Shown piece after piece: positions 19,718-28,216 of a stretch of 64,000 bases of DNA. How positions within the stretch are numbered: position 1 is the stretch's first letter; every line of letters begins with the position of its first letter. Under the pieces are notes generated by a model. The model was given only the letters and a program-made list of their open reading frames with translations. It was not told the DNA's origin and did no database searches. The stretch spans positions 18,690-82,689 of the forward strand of contig NZ_JAUKWH010000010.1 of NCBI RefSeq assembly GCF_030504625.1, given 5' to 3'. A program made the translations under genes and the position numbers. This DNA is from Neisseria sp. MVDL19-042950 (GTDB taxonomy: Bacteria; Pseudomonadota; Gammaproteobacteria; Burkholderiales; Neisseriaceae).

Positions 19718-19753
19718 TCAAAGGCCGTCTGAAAGTTTTCAGACGGCCTTTTA
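19718..19753. terminator. DUS terminator between the MocR gene and mod
   Basis: A tight DUS inverted pair with flanking A- and T-rich bases lies downstream of the MocR-type gene. It separates that gene from the RM operon, so mod is expected to use its own promoter in the short AT-rich stretch 19663-19717. Confidence 0.7.
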
Positions 19754-19774
19754 CTATTTATTAATAATTATTAA

Positions 19775-21079
19775 TCAGTAAATCGCTTTGCCGTTTACTG
19801 CCAGCGTTTCTGCAATATCGTCGGCCAGTGTTTTGCAGTCTGCTAGGGTTAGGTTGCCGATGGTGATGCGTACGGCGGGTTTTTTGCCGAAGTTGAATGA
19901 AGCGCCGCTTTGTACGGCCCAGCCTTTGGCGGCGAGGAATTGGATGATTTGGGATTCGTTGGGGACGGGCAGCCAGATGTGCTGACCTTCACCTGTGCTG
20001 CCGGGAACATAGATGCCGTGTTGTTTGAGATGGGTAATCAGGCTGTCCCGACGGCTTTGATAGCTTTCGGCGATGTTGGGGAGGCCGTCTGAGTCCAGTT
20101 GCTGCCAAAGGTACAGGGTGATGTGTTGGAGAAGTTTGCTTATCCAGCGCGGGCCGAGTGAGAAACGTTTTTTCATGGCTCGCAGGGTAGGGCCGTTGCT
20201 GGCGGCAATGGCGATGCGGGCATCGGTGCCGAGAAATTTGCTGGTGGAGGTGCTGTAAATCCATTCGTTGGTAAAGCCTTCCATGCCGTGGAAGGGTTTG
20301 CGGCTAAGGGCCGCCCAATGGTCGTCGATAATCAGGAGCGGATTGTGGCGGCTGAGCCATTGTTGCCATTGCTGCCAGCGGTTTTTGCTGTAACAGATAC
20401 CGGTCGGGCTGTGGGCGCGGGCGGTCAGGATAACGGCGGAAACGTCATCGGGCGATAGGTCGGAAGGGATGAGGGCTCCTTCTTCGTCCATTTCCGCTGC
20501 TACGGCTTCCAGACGCAGATGCGAGAGCAAGGCGGGCAGAGGCAGCCAACAGGGAGACTCTATCAACACTTTGGCTCCCGGCATGCAGCGTTGAGTGAGG
20601 GCGCGCTCGATAATTTCGAGGCTGCTGGAAAGCAACATGGTTTCGGTATGTATGCCGGTGTTTCGGTCGAGCCAGTTTTGGATAAACGCCATCAGTTCGG
20701 GGCTGTCGCCGTGGCAGCCTACATCGGTGGAAAGTCGGTAGCTTTCCAGAATATCGGGATTAAGTTCGGGCAGCAGCCGGTGGTCGATGTTGCCGGAAGC
20801 CAAGTCGACGAGATTGGGAGGAACGGCGGTTTCGGTGTGCAGGATTTCGGTTTTGGGCGGGACAAAGCTGCCGCGTCTGCCGTCGGTTTCGATAATGCCG
20901 GCATCGCGCAGTTGTTTGTAGGCGGCGGACACGGTGTTGGCATTAACATGTAAATCTTCGGCCAATGTGCGTACGGTGGGCAAGCGGTAGCCTGCTGGCC
21001 AGCTTTCGTTGCGGATAAGTTGTTCGATGGAGCGGGCGATATTGACAGCGGTATTCCCTTTGGGTTTTAATTCACTCAT
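19775..21079 (-). CDS. MocR/GntR-type regulator with aminotransferase domain
   Basis: A 434-residue fusion. Residues 10-75 form a GntR winged helix (YRLPTVRTLAEDLHVNANTV). The rest is a class I aminotransferase fold with Asp in IIDDHW (D252) and the PLP lysine K281 in STSTSKFLG. Such proteins sense PLP or amino compounds and regulate a nearby or own gene. The target is not clear here, since the divergent neighbour ccoG has no link to PLP. The start at 21079 (MSELKPKG) was chosen over an upstream in-frame ATG at 21136 because homology to GntR domains begins there. The upstream palindrome could be an operator. Confidence 0.85.
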   Translation of the reverse strand: MSELKPKGNTAVNIARSIEQLIRNESWPAGYRLPTVRTLAEDLHVNANTVSAAYKQLRDAGIIETDGRRGSFVPPKTEILHTETAVPPNLVDLASGNIDHRLLPELNPDILESYRLSTDVGCHGDSPELMAFIQNWLDRNTGIHTETMLLSSSLEIIERALTQRCMPGAKVLIESPCWLPLPALLSHLRLEAVAAEMDEEGALIPSDLSPDDVSAVILTARAHSPTGICYSKNRWQQWQQWLSRHNPLLIIDDHWAALSRKPFHGMEGFTNEWIYSTSTSKFLGTDARIAIAASNGPTLRAMKKRFSLGPRWISKLLQHITLYLWQQLDSDGLPNIAESYQSRRDSLITHLKQHGIYVPGSTGEGQHIWLPVPNESQIIQFLAAKGWAVQSGASFNFGKKPAVRITIGNLTLADCKTLADDIAETLAVNGKAIY

Positions 21080-21092
21080 ACAAAGTCCATTT

Positions 21093-21104
21093 TGTATTAA
21101 TACA
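21093..21104. promoter_or_regulatory. Palindrome upstream of the MocR gene, possible operator
   Basis: TGTATTAATACA is a perfect 12-bp palindrome 14 bases before the chosen start, between this gene and ccoG. The position suits autoregulation, but no binding evidence exists. Confidence 0.35.
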
Positions 21105-21234
21105 TAAACTTTAAATAGGTTTTGCATATTTGGCAAGTGCTTTCAGACGGTTTGCTAAGGTTTATCAGGCCGTCTGAAAGTTTTATAATGCTCGGATAAA
21201 AAAAGCTTGTGAATAAATATTAAGGAACACCGTC

Positions 21235-22674
21235 ATGTCAACTGAATCACGGGAACAACAGTCTAATCCGCCGAAAGAGCAGGTCATCCATCTTTATCAA
21301 GGCAGCAAGCGTATTCATCCGAAGTTGGCAAAAGGGCGTTTTGCCAACTTGCGTGTATTGGCGATTTTTGCGACGCAATTTGTGTTTTATGTGCTGCCGT
21401 GGTTTAACTGGTCGGGGCGGCAGGCGGTTTTGTTTGATATTCCCGAGCGGCATTTTTATATTTTCGGTTTGTCGTTGGGAACGGGGGATTTGATTTATCT
21501 GGCCGGCTTGCTGATGATTTCGGCATTCGGCCTGTTTTGGTGGACGACCATCGCGGGCCGCCTGTGGTGCGGTTATGCCTGCCCGCAAACGATTTACACC
21601 GAAATGATGCTGTGGATTGATCATTTGGTAGAGGGCGACCGCAATAAACGGTTGAAGTTGGAAAAAGAGTCGTGGAATTTCCGCAAAATCCGCATTAAGG
21701 CGGTTAAATACTTATTGATTTTTGCGGTCAGTGCGTGGACGGGTATTACGTTTGCGGGATGGTTTACGCCGATTCGAGAGTTGGTGCCGAGTATTTTCAA
21801 CTTTACCGTTGGCGGCGGTGTGCTGTTCGCGGCGGTGTTTTACGGCTTTATGACTTGGCTGATGGGCCACATGATGCGCGAGCAGGTGTGCAAATACATG
21901 TGCCCGTATGCGCGTTTCCAAAGTGCGATGTTCGATCGTGATACGTTGATTATTTCTTATGATGAAGAGCGCGGCGAACCGCGCGGTGCCCGTAAGAAAA
22001 ATGTGAGCAGGGAAGAAAGCCCTCTTGGCGACTGTATCAACTGTACGATGTGTGTGCAGGTGTGTCCGGTGGGTATCGATATCCGCAACGGATTGCAATA
22101 CGAATGTATCGGTTGCGCGGCTTGTATTGATGCCTGCGATGAAATCATGGATAAGATGAATTACCCGCGCGGTTTGATCCGTTACACCACCGAGGCCGCG
22201 TTGGAGCATCAATACCCTGAAAACGCCATTAAAAAACGCCTGCTCCGCCCGCGTGTGCTGGGTTACGGCATTGTGTTGCTGTTGGTGGTTGCGGCATGGA
22301 TTACCGGCATCGCAACACGCGAAACGCTGGAAGTGGATATTATTAAAGACCGCGGTGTGATGGTGCGCGAAAATTCTAAGGGCTGGTTGGAAAATGCCTA
22401 TAATCTGCGCGTGATTAATGCCAGCGAGCAGGAGCAGATTCTCACGGCCAAGGTAAGCGGTTTTGAAGAAATCGCACTTACCGGTCTGCCTGCCGAGGGC
22501 TTGAAAGTGCCGGGTGGCGAAACCATTACCATTCCGGTACAGGTTTCGACGATTCCCGAATACGCCGGTAAAGGCAGCCATCCGATTGAGTTTGAATTCA
22601 ACTATCGCGAAGTGGACGATCCTGCCGCCGAAACACGTACCATCAGCAGTAAAGCATCATTTATTGGAGAGTAA
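21235..22674 (+). CDS. ccoG: Cytochrome c oxidase accessory protein CcoG
   Basis: A 479-residue membrane iron-sulfur protein (FixG/RdxA family) needed to deliver copper for cbb3 oxidase, the terminal oxidase of neisseriae. Several membrane helices are present (about residues 38-55, 85-105, 160-180, 190-210, 335-355). The two clusters use CINCTMCVQVCP and CIGCAACIDACD (about 264-303). A further conserved CGYACPQ lies near residue 115. The C-terminal IgG-like FixG domain is periplasmic. It is followed after two bases by the fixH-like gene. Confidence 0.95.
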   Translation: MSTESREQQSNPPKEQVIHLYQGSKRIHPKLAKGRFANLRVLAIFATQFVFYVLPWFNWSGRQAVLFDIPERHFYIFGLSLGTGDLIYLAGLLMISAFGLFWWTTIAGRLWCGYACPQTIYTEMMLWIDHLVEGDRNKRLKLEKESWNFRKIRIKAVKYLLIFAVSAWTGITFAGWFTPIRELVPSIFNFTVGGGVLFAAVFYGFMTWLMGHMMREQVCKYMCPYARFQSAMFDRDTLIISYDEERGEPRGARKKNVSREESPLGDCINCTMCVQVCPVGIDIRNGLQYECIGCAACIDACDEIMDKMNYPRGLIRYTTEAALEHQYPENAIKKRLLRPRVLGYGIVLLLVVAAWITGIATRETLEVDIIKDRGVMVRENSKGWLENAYNLRVINASEQEQILTAKVSGFEEIALTGLPAEGLKVPGGETITIPVQVSTIPEYAGKGSHPIEFEFNYREVDDPAAETRTISSKASFIGE

Positions 22675-22676
22675 TA

Positions 22677-23234
22677 TTGGCAAATCCGCAAAAGTCTAAA
22701 GTTTGGTACAAAGAGCCGTGGCCGTGGATTCTGATGGCCGGCCCTGCCATTGTGGTTGTGGCGGCATTCGTTACGTTCTATCTGGCGCAGAAAAACGCAG
22801 CCGATTTGGTGTCGGATGATTACTATAAAGACGGTAAACATATCGACATCCAATTGCACCGAGATGAAGAGGCTTTAAAGCGTAACATCCATGCGCAAGT
22901 GTTGATCAGCCCCGACCATAATGCGGCCAAAGTGTTCGTAAGCGGAGATTTTGATCCGAAAGAAGCGGTTAATCTGGTGTTGCTGCATCCGGCTAAAAAA
23001 GCCGGCGATCAAACGGTGAAATTGCAGGCGGCTCAGGGTGGGGTTACGTCGGGCGGTAAATCGGAATACAACGCCGTATTCAAACCGCTGCCCGATACAA
23101 ACCACTGGTATATTCGTGTGGAAGATGCGGCCGGCAAGTGGCGTGTGGAAGATAGATGGATCGTGAGTCAGGGTAATGCGGTTGACCTGAAGCCGATGGA
23201 AAAATTGCTTGCTCCGGCAAGTGCGGCACAATAA
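22677..23234 (+). CDS. FixH-family protein (CcoH-like)
   Basis: A 185-residue membrane-anchored protein with one N-terminal helix (about residues 18-37, ILMAGPAIVVVAAFVTFYLA), then SDDYYKDG, the conserved FixH pattern, and a periplasmic beta-domain. FixH/CcoH assists cbb3 oxidase assembly. The start codon is TTG, two bases after the ccoG stop, with GGAGA inside the end of ccoG as ribosome-binding site, so translation is probably coupled. No better start exists before the membrane helix. Confidence 0.88.
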   Translation: MANPQKSKVWYKEPWPWILMAGPAIVVVAAFVTFYLAQKNAADLVSDDYYKDGKHIDIQLHRDEEALKRNIHAQVLISPDHNAAKVFVSGDFDPKEAVNLVLLHPAKKAGDQTVKLQAAQGGVTSGGKSEYNAVFKPLPDTNHWYIRVEDAAGKWRVEDRWIVSQGNAVDLKPMEKLLAPASAAQ

Positions 23235-23249
23235 TAAGGGTTTCGGTTA

Positions 23250-23287
23250 AAGAGGCCGTCTGAAAAGTTTCAGACGGCCTCTTTTTT
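23250..23287. terminator. Bidirectional DUS terminator between fixH and smc
   Basis: The perfect inverted pair AGAGGCCGTCTGAA / TTCAGACGGCCTCT, followed by T6, lies between convergent genes. Confidence 0.8.
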
Positions 23288-23317
23288 CTTGTCTTTAAGA
23301 AAGGTTGGGAGAAGGGC

Positions 23318-26300
23318 TTAAGCCGGTTCCGCCATGCTCAAAGCCTGCTGGATATCCACCGCCACAATCCGCGATACGCCTTTTTCCTGCATGGTTACGC
23401 CGATAAGCTGTTCGGCCATTTCCATGGTGAGGCGGTTGTGCGAGATGTAGAGAAACTGGGTTTGTGCCGACATTTCTTTCACCAGATTACAGAAGCGGCC
23501 GGTGTTGGCATCGTCGAGCGGGGCGTCCACTTCATCGAGCAGGCAGAAGGGGGCGGGGTTGAGGCTGAACAGGGCAAACACCAAGCTCATGGCGGTGAGG
23601 GCTTTTTCGCCGCCGCTCAAGAGGTGGATGGTGCTGTTTTTCTTGCCGGGCGGACGGGCCATAATGGATACGCCCGAAGTGAGCAGGTCGTCGCCGATCA
23701 TGTGTAATTTGGCTTCGCCGCCGCCGAATAGGGTGGGGAAGAAGGTTTGTACTTTCTCGTTAACGGCATCGAAGGTTTCTTTAAACCGCGATTTGGTTTT
23801 GTTGTCGATTTGTTCGATGGCTTCTTCGAGCAGGTTGATGGCGGCCTGCACGTCTTCGCTTTGGCCGCGGTAGTAGCCGTCGCGTTCGCGGGCTTCTTCC
23901 AACTCTTGCAGGGCGGCGAGGTTGACGGCGCCGAGGGCTTCGATTTGTTGGGCGAGGCTGCCGATGTCGCTGTTGAGATTTTTTAAGCTGCCGGACTCAG
24001 CAGCCAGCGATTCGAGTGCGTCGAAATCGGCTTGGCGTTCGGCAAGGTTTTGGTGGAAGCGTTTGGCGTTCAGCAGGGCTTCTTGTTGTTGCAGCAAAGC
24101 GGTTTGGGTGGCGGCCTGTAATTGCGGCAGTTTGGCCGACAGGGTTTGTTGGCGGGCGTATTGTTCGCGGCCTTTTTCTTGGGTAGAGGCGAGTTGCTCC
24201 TGCATGGCGGCGTATTGCTCGTCGAGGTTTTGTACGGATTCGGTCAGTTCGCTGAGTTTGGCTTGTTGCTCGTCGTTTTGGGTTTCGGTTTCATAGGCAA
24301 GGGCCAATTCGGATTGGCGTTCCTGCCAGTCGAAAGTTTGCTGCTCAAGTTGGATCAATTGTTGCTGGAAGTGCTGTTTTTGCTGTTGCAGTTTGTGCAC
24401 GGCCACTTCTGCCAAACCGTATTGGCGGTTGGCTTCGAGAAGGGCGAGTTGGGCTTGTTTCAGACGGCCTTGTTGCTCTTGACGGCTGCCGCCGGTGTTT
24501 TGTTGTTGGTGTTCGAGTTCGGCTGCTGCTTCGGTAAGTGTGGCGATATCGTCTTCGAGGCCGTCTGAAGTTTGTTCGAGAATGATTTGTTCTTCTTCGA
24601 GTTGTGCCAGTTCGCGTTCGATATGCTCGCGGCGGATTTGGCCCTGATTGGTGCGGGCGAGCAGTTCGGCGGCGCGGTTTTGTGCCGACTGGTATTGTTG
24701 GCTGTGCTGCTTTTGCTGCTGATGCAGGTTTTTGTAGTGCTGTTCGGCGGCATTTAAAGCGGTTTGGGTTTGGGCGGATTGTTGTTCCGCTGCGGCCAGT
24801 TTAGGCGTGAGTTGTTCCAGTTCGGCGGTTAATTCGTCCAAACGGGCTTTGCGCGCCATGAGGTTTTCTTGTGCGGCTTGGGCGTACAGCACCACGCTGA
24901 TGCGGTCGACTTGATGGCCTTCGGGGGTCAGCCAGATTTGGTTATTTTGCAAGTCGGCTTGGTGCCGGATGGCGTAATCCAAATCGGGCGCGCATAAAAC
25001 GCCGTCCAGCCAATGGTGTAAGGCCGTCTGAAAAGGAGCTTTGGCTTGAATTTGATTCAGCAGCGCCTGAGCGGGCAGGGTTTTCTTGAGGCCGCCTGAA
25101 AGATTGTCGGCCAACCAAGCGGCGCTGCCTTCGGGCAGGGGCGAGGGCGGTTGGAAGGCGGCGGGTACGGCGCGGGCGTGCAAACGTGTGGCTAGAACCA
25201 CGCTTAAGGCGTGTTGCCAATCAGCGGGCGCGGTGATGTGTTGCCAAAGCTGAGGCGCGTCCGCCGCCGCGGTTTGTTGCCAGAAATCGGTTTGGGCGGC
25301 CTCGTCTTGGGCGAGCAGATGGGCAAGCGCCTGCTGTTGTGCTTGCAGGGTAATGTGTTGCTGTTTCAGGCTTTGCTGGTGTTGTGAGGCCGTCTGAAAT
25401 TGTTCGCGCAGGCTGTTGAGCTGCTCTTCGGCTGCGAGTATCTGTTCTTCGTAATGTTCTTGTTGGCTTTGCAGCAAGGCGGCCTGTTCTTGCGCGGCGG
25501 CGGTTTCGCTGTCATCGGGCAGGTTGAGTGCTTGGCTTTCCTGTTTCAGACGGCCTCTGCGTGCTTCGTGCTGTTGCAGGGTTTGTTGCGAATGGGCGAG
25601 TTGCTGCTGTTTCAAGGCCAGCTCGCGTTTGATGCGGTTGTGTTCGTCTTGCTGGTTTTGGTAGGCGGTGTTCAGCACGGACTGTGCTTCTTCGAGTTCG
25701 GGCAGGCGTTCTTCGTATTCGGCAACCTGCATGGCCAGTTCGGCCAATTCAACCTGCTTTTCTTCTATGTGAATGTCTGCTTCTTCCAGTTGCTCTTTGA
25801 TTTGCCGCTGCTCTTGGTGGATGCGCGAAAGCTGCACCTGCGCGGCGGCTTTGTCGCGCTCGATGCGTTGGTGCAGGGTTTGCTGATGGCGGATTTGTTC
25901 TTCCAAGCGGGCAATCTGTTCTCGCAATACGCCGCGTTGATTGCTGATGTCGTGCACGCTTTGCTGCTGCGCTTGCTCGGTGGCTTGCAGGGCGTGGATT
26001 TCTTCGGTTAGGGCTTGAACTTGGGCGGCGGTTTCGTCTTGCTGCTGCTGGAATGTTTGGTGTTGCGCAGTGGCTTTGTCGGCGGTGGCCAGCGATTGCT
26101 GCCATTGCACATAGTCGAGCAAGTCTTGCTGTTGCGAAAGCTGGCGGGTAAGCGTTTGATAGCGTTCGGCAGTTTCGGCCTGCTTTTCAAGTTTTTCTAC
26201 TTGGCGGGCGAGTTCGCTTTGTAAGTCAGACAGCCGTTGCAGATGCTCGCGGGTGTCTTTCAGACGGCCTTCCGTTTCTTTGCGGCGTTCTTTGTATTTG

Positions 26301-26812
26301 GATACGCCCGCCGCTTCTTCTATATATGCCCGCAATTCTTCCGGCCGCGCTTCGATGATGCGCGAAATCATGCCTTGTTCAATCACGGCATAACCGCGCG
26401 CGCCTACGCCGGTGCCGAGAAAGAGATCGGTGATGTCGCGGCGGCGTACCACTTGGTTGTTAATAAAGTAAGTGGATTCACCCTGCCGCGTAAGCTGTCG
26501 CTTGATGCTTACCTCGGCATATTGCCCCCATGCGCCCTGCAAGCTGTGATCACTGTTGTCGAAAACCAATTCCACCGAAGCGCGCGGAGCGGGGCGGCGT
26601 GTGGCGGCACCGTTGAAAATCACGTCCTGCATGCTCTCGCCGCGCAGTTGTTTGGCCGATGCTTCCCCCAATACCCAACGAACGGCATCAATCACGTTTG
26701 ATTTTCCGCAGCCGTTCGGCCCGATAACGGCAACGAGCTGTCCGGGTACATGAATGGTGGTGGGGTCGGTAAACGATTTGAAGCCGGCAAGTTTGATATG
26801 GGTGAGGCGCAT
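23318..26812 (-). CDS. smc: Chromosome segregation ATPase SMC
   Basis: A 1164-residue condensin subunit that organises and segregates the chromosome. The head has Walker A GPNGCGKSN (31-39). The C-terminal head has the signature LLSGGEKALTA (from 1064) and Walker B CLLDEVDAPLDD (from 1090). Between them are two long coiled coils, very rich in Gln/Glu/Ala, and the hinge (about 515-645). The length is normal. Several DUS lie in coiled-coil codons, for example giving SDGL near residue 755. Confidence 0.97.
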   Translation of the reverse strand: MRLTHIKLAGFKSFTDPTTIHVPGQLVAVIGPNGCGKSNVIDAVRWVLGEASAKQLRGESMQDVIFNGAATRRPAPRASVELVFDNSDHSLQGAWGQYAEVSIKRQLTRQGESTYFINNQVVRRRDITDLFLGTGVGARGYAVIEQGMISRIIEARPEELRAYIEEAAGVSKYKERRKETEGRLKDTREHLQRLSDLQSELARQVEKLEKQAETAERYQTLTRQLSQQQDLLDYVQWQQSLATADKATAQHQTFQQQQDETAAQVQALTEEIHALQATEQAQQQSVHDISNQRGVLREQIARLEEQIRHQQTLHQRIERDKAAAQVQLSRIHQEQRQIKEQLEEADIHIEEKQVELAELAMQVAEYEERLPELEEAQSVLNTAYQNQQDEHNRIKRELALKQQQLAHSQQTLQQHEARRGRLKQESQALNLPDDSETAAAQEQAALLQSQQEHYEEQILAAEEQLNSLREQFQTASQHQQSLKQQHITLQAQQQALAHLLAQDEAAQTDFWQQTAAADAPQLWQHITAPADWQHALSVVLATRLHARAVPAAFQPPSPLPEGSAAWLADNLSGGLKKTLPAQALLNQIQAKAPFQTALHHWLDGVLCAPDLDYAIRHQADLQNNQIWLTPEGHQVDRISVVLYAQAAQENLMARKARLDELTAELEQLTPKLAAAEQQSAQTQTALNAAEQHYKNLHQQQKQHSQQYQSAQNRAAELLARTNQGQIRREHIERELAQLEEEQIILEQTSDGLEDDIATLTEAAAELEHQQQNTGGSRQEQQGRLKQAQLALLEANRQYGLAEVAVHKLQQQKQHFQQQLIQLEQQTFDWQERQSELALAYETETQNDEQQAKLSELTESVQNLDEQYAAMQEQLASTQEKGREQYARQQTLSAKLPQLQAATQTALLQQQEALLNAKRFHQNLAERQADFDALESLAAESGSLKNLNSDIGSLAQQIEALGAVNLAALQELEEARERDGYYRGQSEDVQAAINLLEEAIEQIDNKTKSRFKETFDAVNEKVQTFFPTLFGGGEAKLHMIGDDLLTSGVSIMARPPGKKNSTIHLLSGGEKALTAMSLVFALFSLNPAPFCLLDEVDAPLDDANTGRFCNLVKEMSAQTQFLYISHNRLTMEMAEQLIGVTMQEKGVSRIVAVDIQQALSMAEPA

Positions 26813-27291
26813 AAGAAAAGTGAAGAAAGTAAAAATAAAACATTCTAGCTTAAATCAAGTAAGAGTGCCGTATTGCTTCGGAAAACCAAGCAAATGAAGA
26901 AAATAAGTGAAGTGAATATTGTTTGTTGTAAAAATGATAATGGGAAATAATTTAGGTATTTCGATATTATTTCAGTAACATAATCGTTTTTAAAATACTG
27001 TTTATTTACAATTGTATAGTAATTTTATTGTAAAAAGAGATTAATCCAAAGATAATTGTGAAAAATTGTAAAAAATGTACCTGTCATCTTTAAAAAATAC
27101 CGTTGGTATTGCCATGCGAAAGGCATTTGTAGATGCGTTTATCATTTAAATATCTTTATGTATTAAGCAATCAGAAGAATCGGCGTTGCCGGAAGAACAG
27201 CATATCAAATCAATATATTCAATCTTTAAAACAGGCCGTTCCGGATTGGTTTTCAAAGCGAGCGGCATTATTAAATCAGGAGCTATAAATC
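26813..27291. other. AT-rich intergenic region upstream of the adhesin operon
   Basis: About 480 bases between the divergent smc and OmpA-like genes. They are strongly AT-rich, especially 26900-27150, and carry no DUS and no credible reading frame. It most likely holds the promoter of the lipoprotein-adhesin operon; no individual box is convincing. Confidence 0.5.
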
Positions 27292-28188
27292 ATGTTTCAG
27301 TATCGTAAATTATTATGGGTGTTGCTTCCATTAACAGCAGTGGGATGTGCACATCATCCTAAAGAAAGCTGGGTGGATACCAAGCAGGCTGCATACAGTA
27401 CTTCTGTTCCGGATAATCGCTCCTCAGTAGTGTTTTACCGTCAGGCCAATGCTGTAAACGGGCCCACCGTGAATATTTACGTTAACGGTCAATACTCCGG
27501 TTCATTGCAACCGAACGCTTACCGTCAGGAAGTCGTTTGTGCGCAAAACCAACGATTCCATGCTGAATTTACAAAACGTGATGCAGGTTATCTCAATAAG
27601 GCCAATGCAGGTGATTACTACAATCTGCCTGATTCCGCAGTGTCATTCTTCAAAATCATAGACGATGGGGCGGGAAACCCCGTGTTGCAGGCTGTTTCTC
27701 CTGAGCAAGCCGAAGTCGAGATGAAGGGTGTCAAACGTCAAAATCATACCTTGTCGCGCGTGGTAAGCAAAGAACAATGTGCCGTTATCTTGAAAAAATA
27801 CAGCTTGCAAGCCTCTGCATTATTTGAATTTGACCGTTCTGATTTCAGCAGCGTCTTACCCAAAGGCAAGCAGGAGCTGGCAGTGATCTCCGAAGATATC
27901 AAACAAAATCCGGATCACATCAGCGGTATTGCAGTAGTGGGCCATGCCGACCCGGAAGGTTCTCCCGAATACAACCGAAAATTATCAGTTGAACGTGCGG
28001 CTACCGTGAAAACAGCTCTTTCTGAGAGTGGTTTGGATCGAAAACTGATTAGTGCGGAAGGACGCGGAGAACGAGAATTGGTTATCAAAAACTGCCGCAA
28101 AAAATACCCGAATAACGCCAAAGCACGCCAAGAGTGCGACCAACCTAACCGTCGTGTAGAAGTGATTTTGCACGGTGAGAAAAAATAA
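27292..28188 (+). CDS. OmpA-family lipoprotein preceding the RTX adhesin
   Basis: A 298-residue outer-membrane lipoprotein. The signal peptide ends in the lipobox AVGC (Cys19). A middle domain (about 40-150) of unknown type is followed by a C-terminal OmpA-like peptidoglycan-binding domain (about 175-295) with FEFDRSDF, GHADPEGSPEYNRKLSVERA and the closing NRRVEV. AGGAG lies 9 bases before the ATG. The RTX adhesin starts 28 bases after its stop, so the two are probably co-transcribed. OmpA-like proteins accompany Bap-type secretion loci in Acinetobacter. By analogy it may brace the secretion channel or hold the adhesin; that is inference. Confidence 0.85.
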   Translation: MFQYRKLLWVLLPLTAVGCAHHPKESWVDTKQAAYSTSVPDNRSSVVFYRQANAVNGPTVNIYVNGQYSGSLQPNAYRQEVVCAQNQRFHAEFTKRDAGYLNKANAGDYYNLPDSAVSFFKIIDDGAGNPVLQAVSPEQAEVEMKGVKRQNHTLSRVVSKEQCAVILKKYSLQASALFEFDRSDFSSVLPKGKQELAVISEDIKQNPDHISGIAVVGHADPEGSPEYNRKLSVERAATVKTALSESGLDRKLISAEGRGERELVIKNCRKKYPNNAKARQECDQPNRRVEVILHGEKK

Positions 28189-28216
28189 ATAAGGCTAACA
28201 GTATAAGGTGAATGAA

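Noticed and set aside
21712..22581. A 289-codon open frame on the minus strand opposite ccoG
   Set aside because: It lies wholly antisense to a gene with two intact iron-sulfur motifs, is rich in His/Arg/Asn as shadow frames are, and has no recognisable domain.
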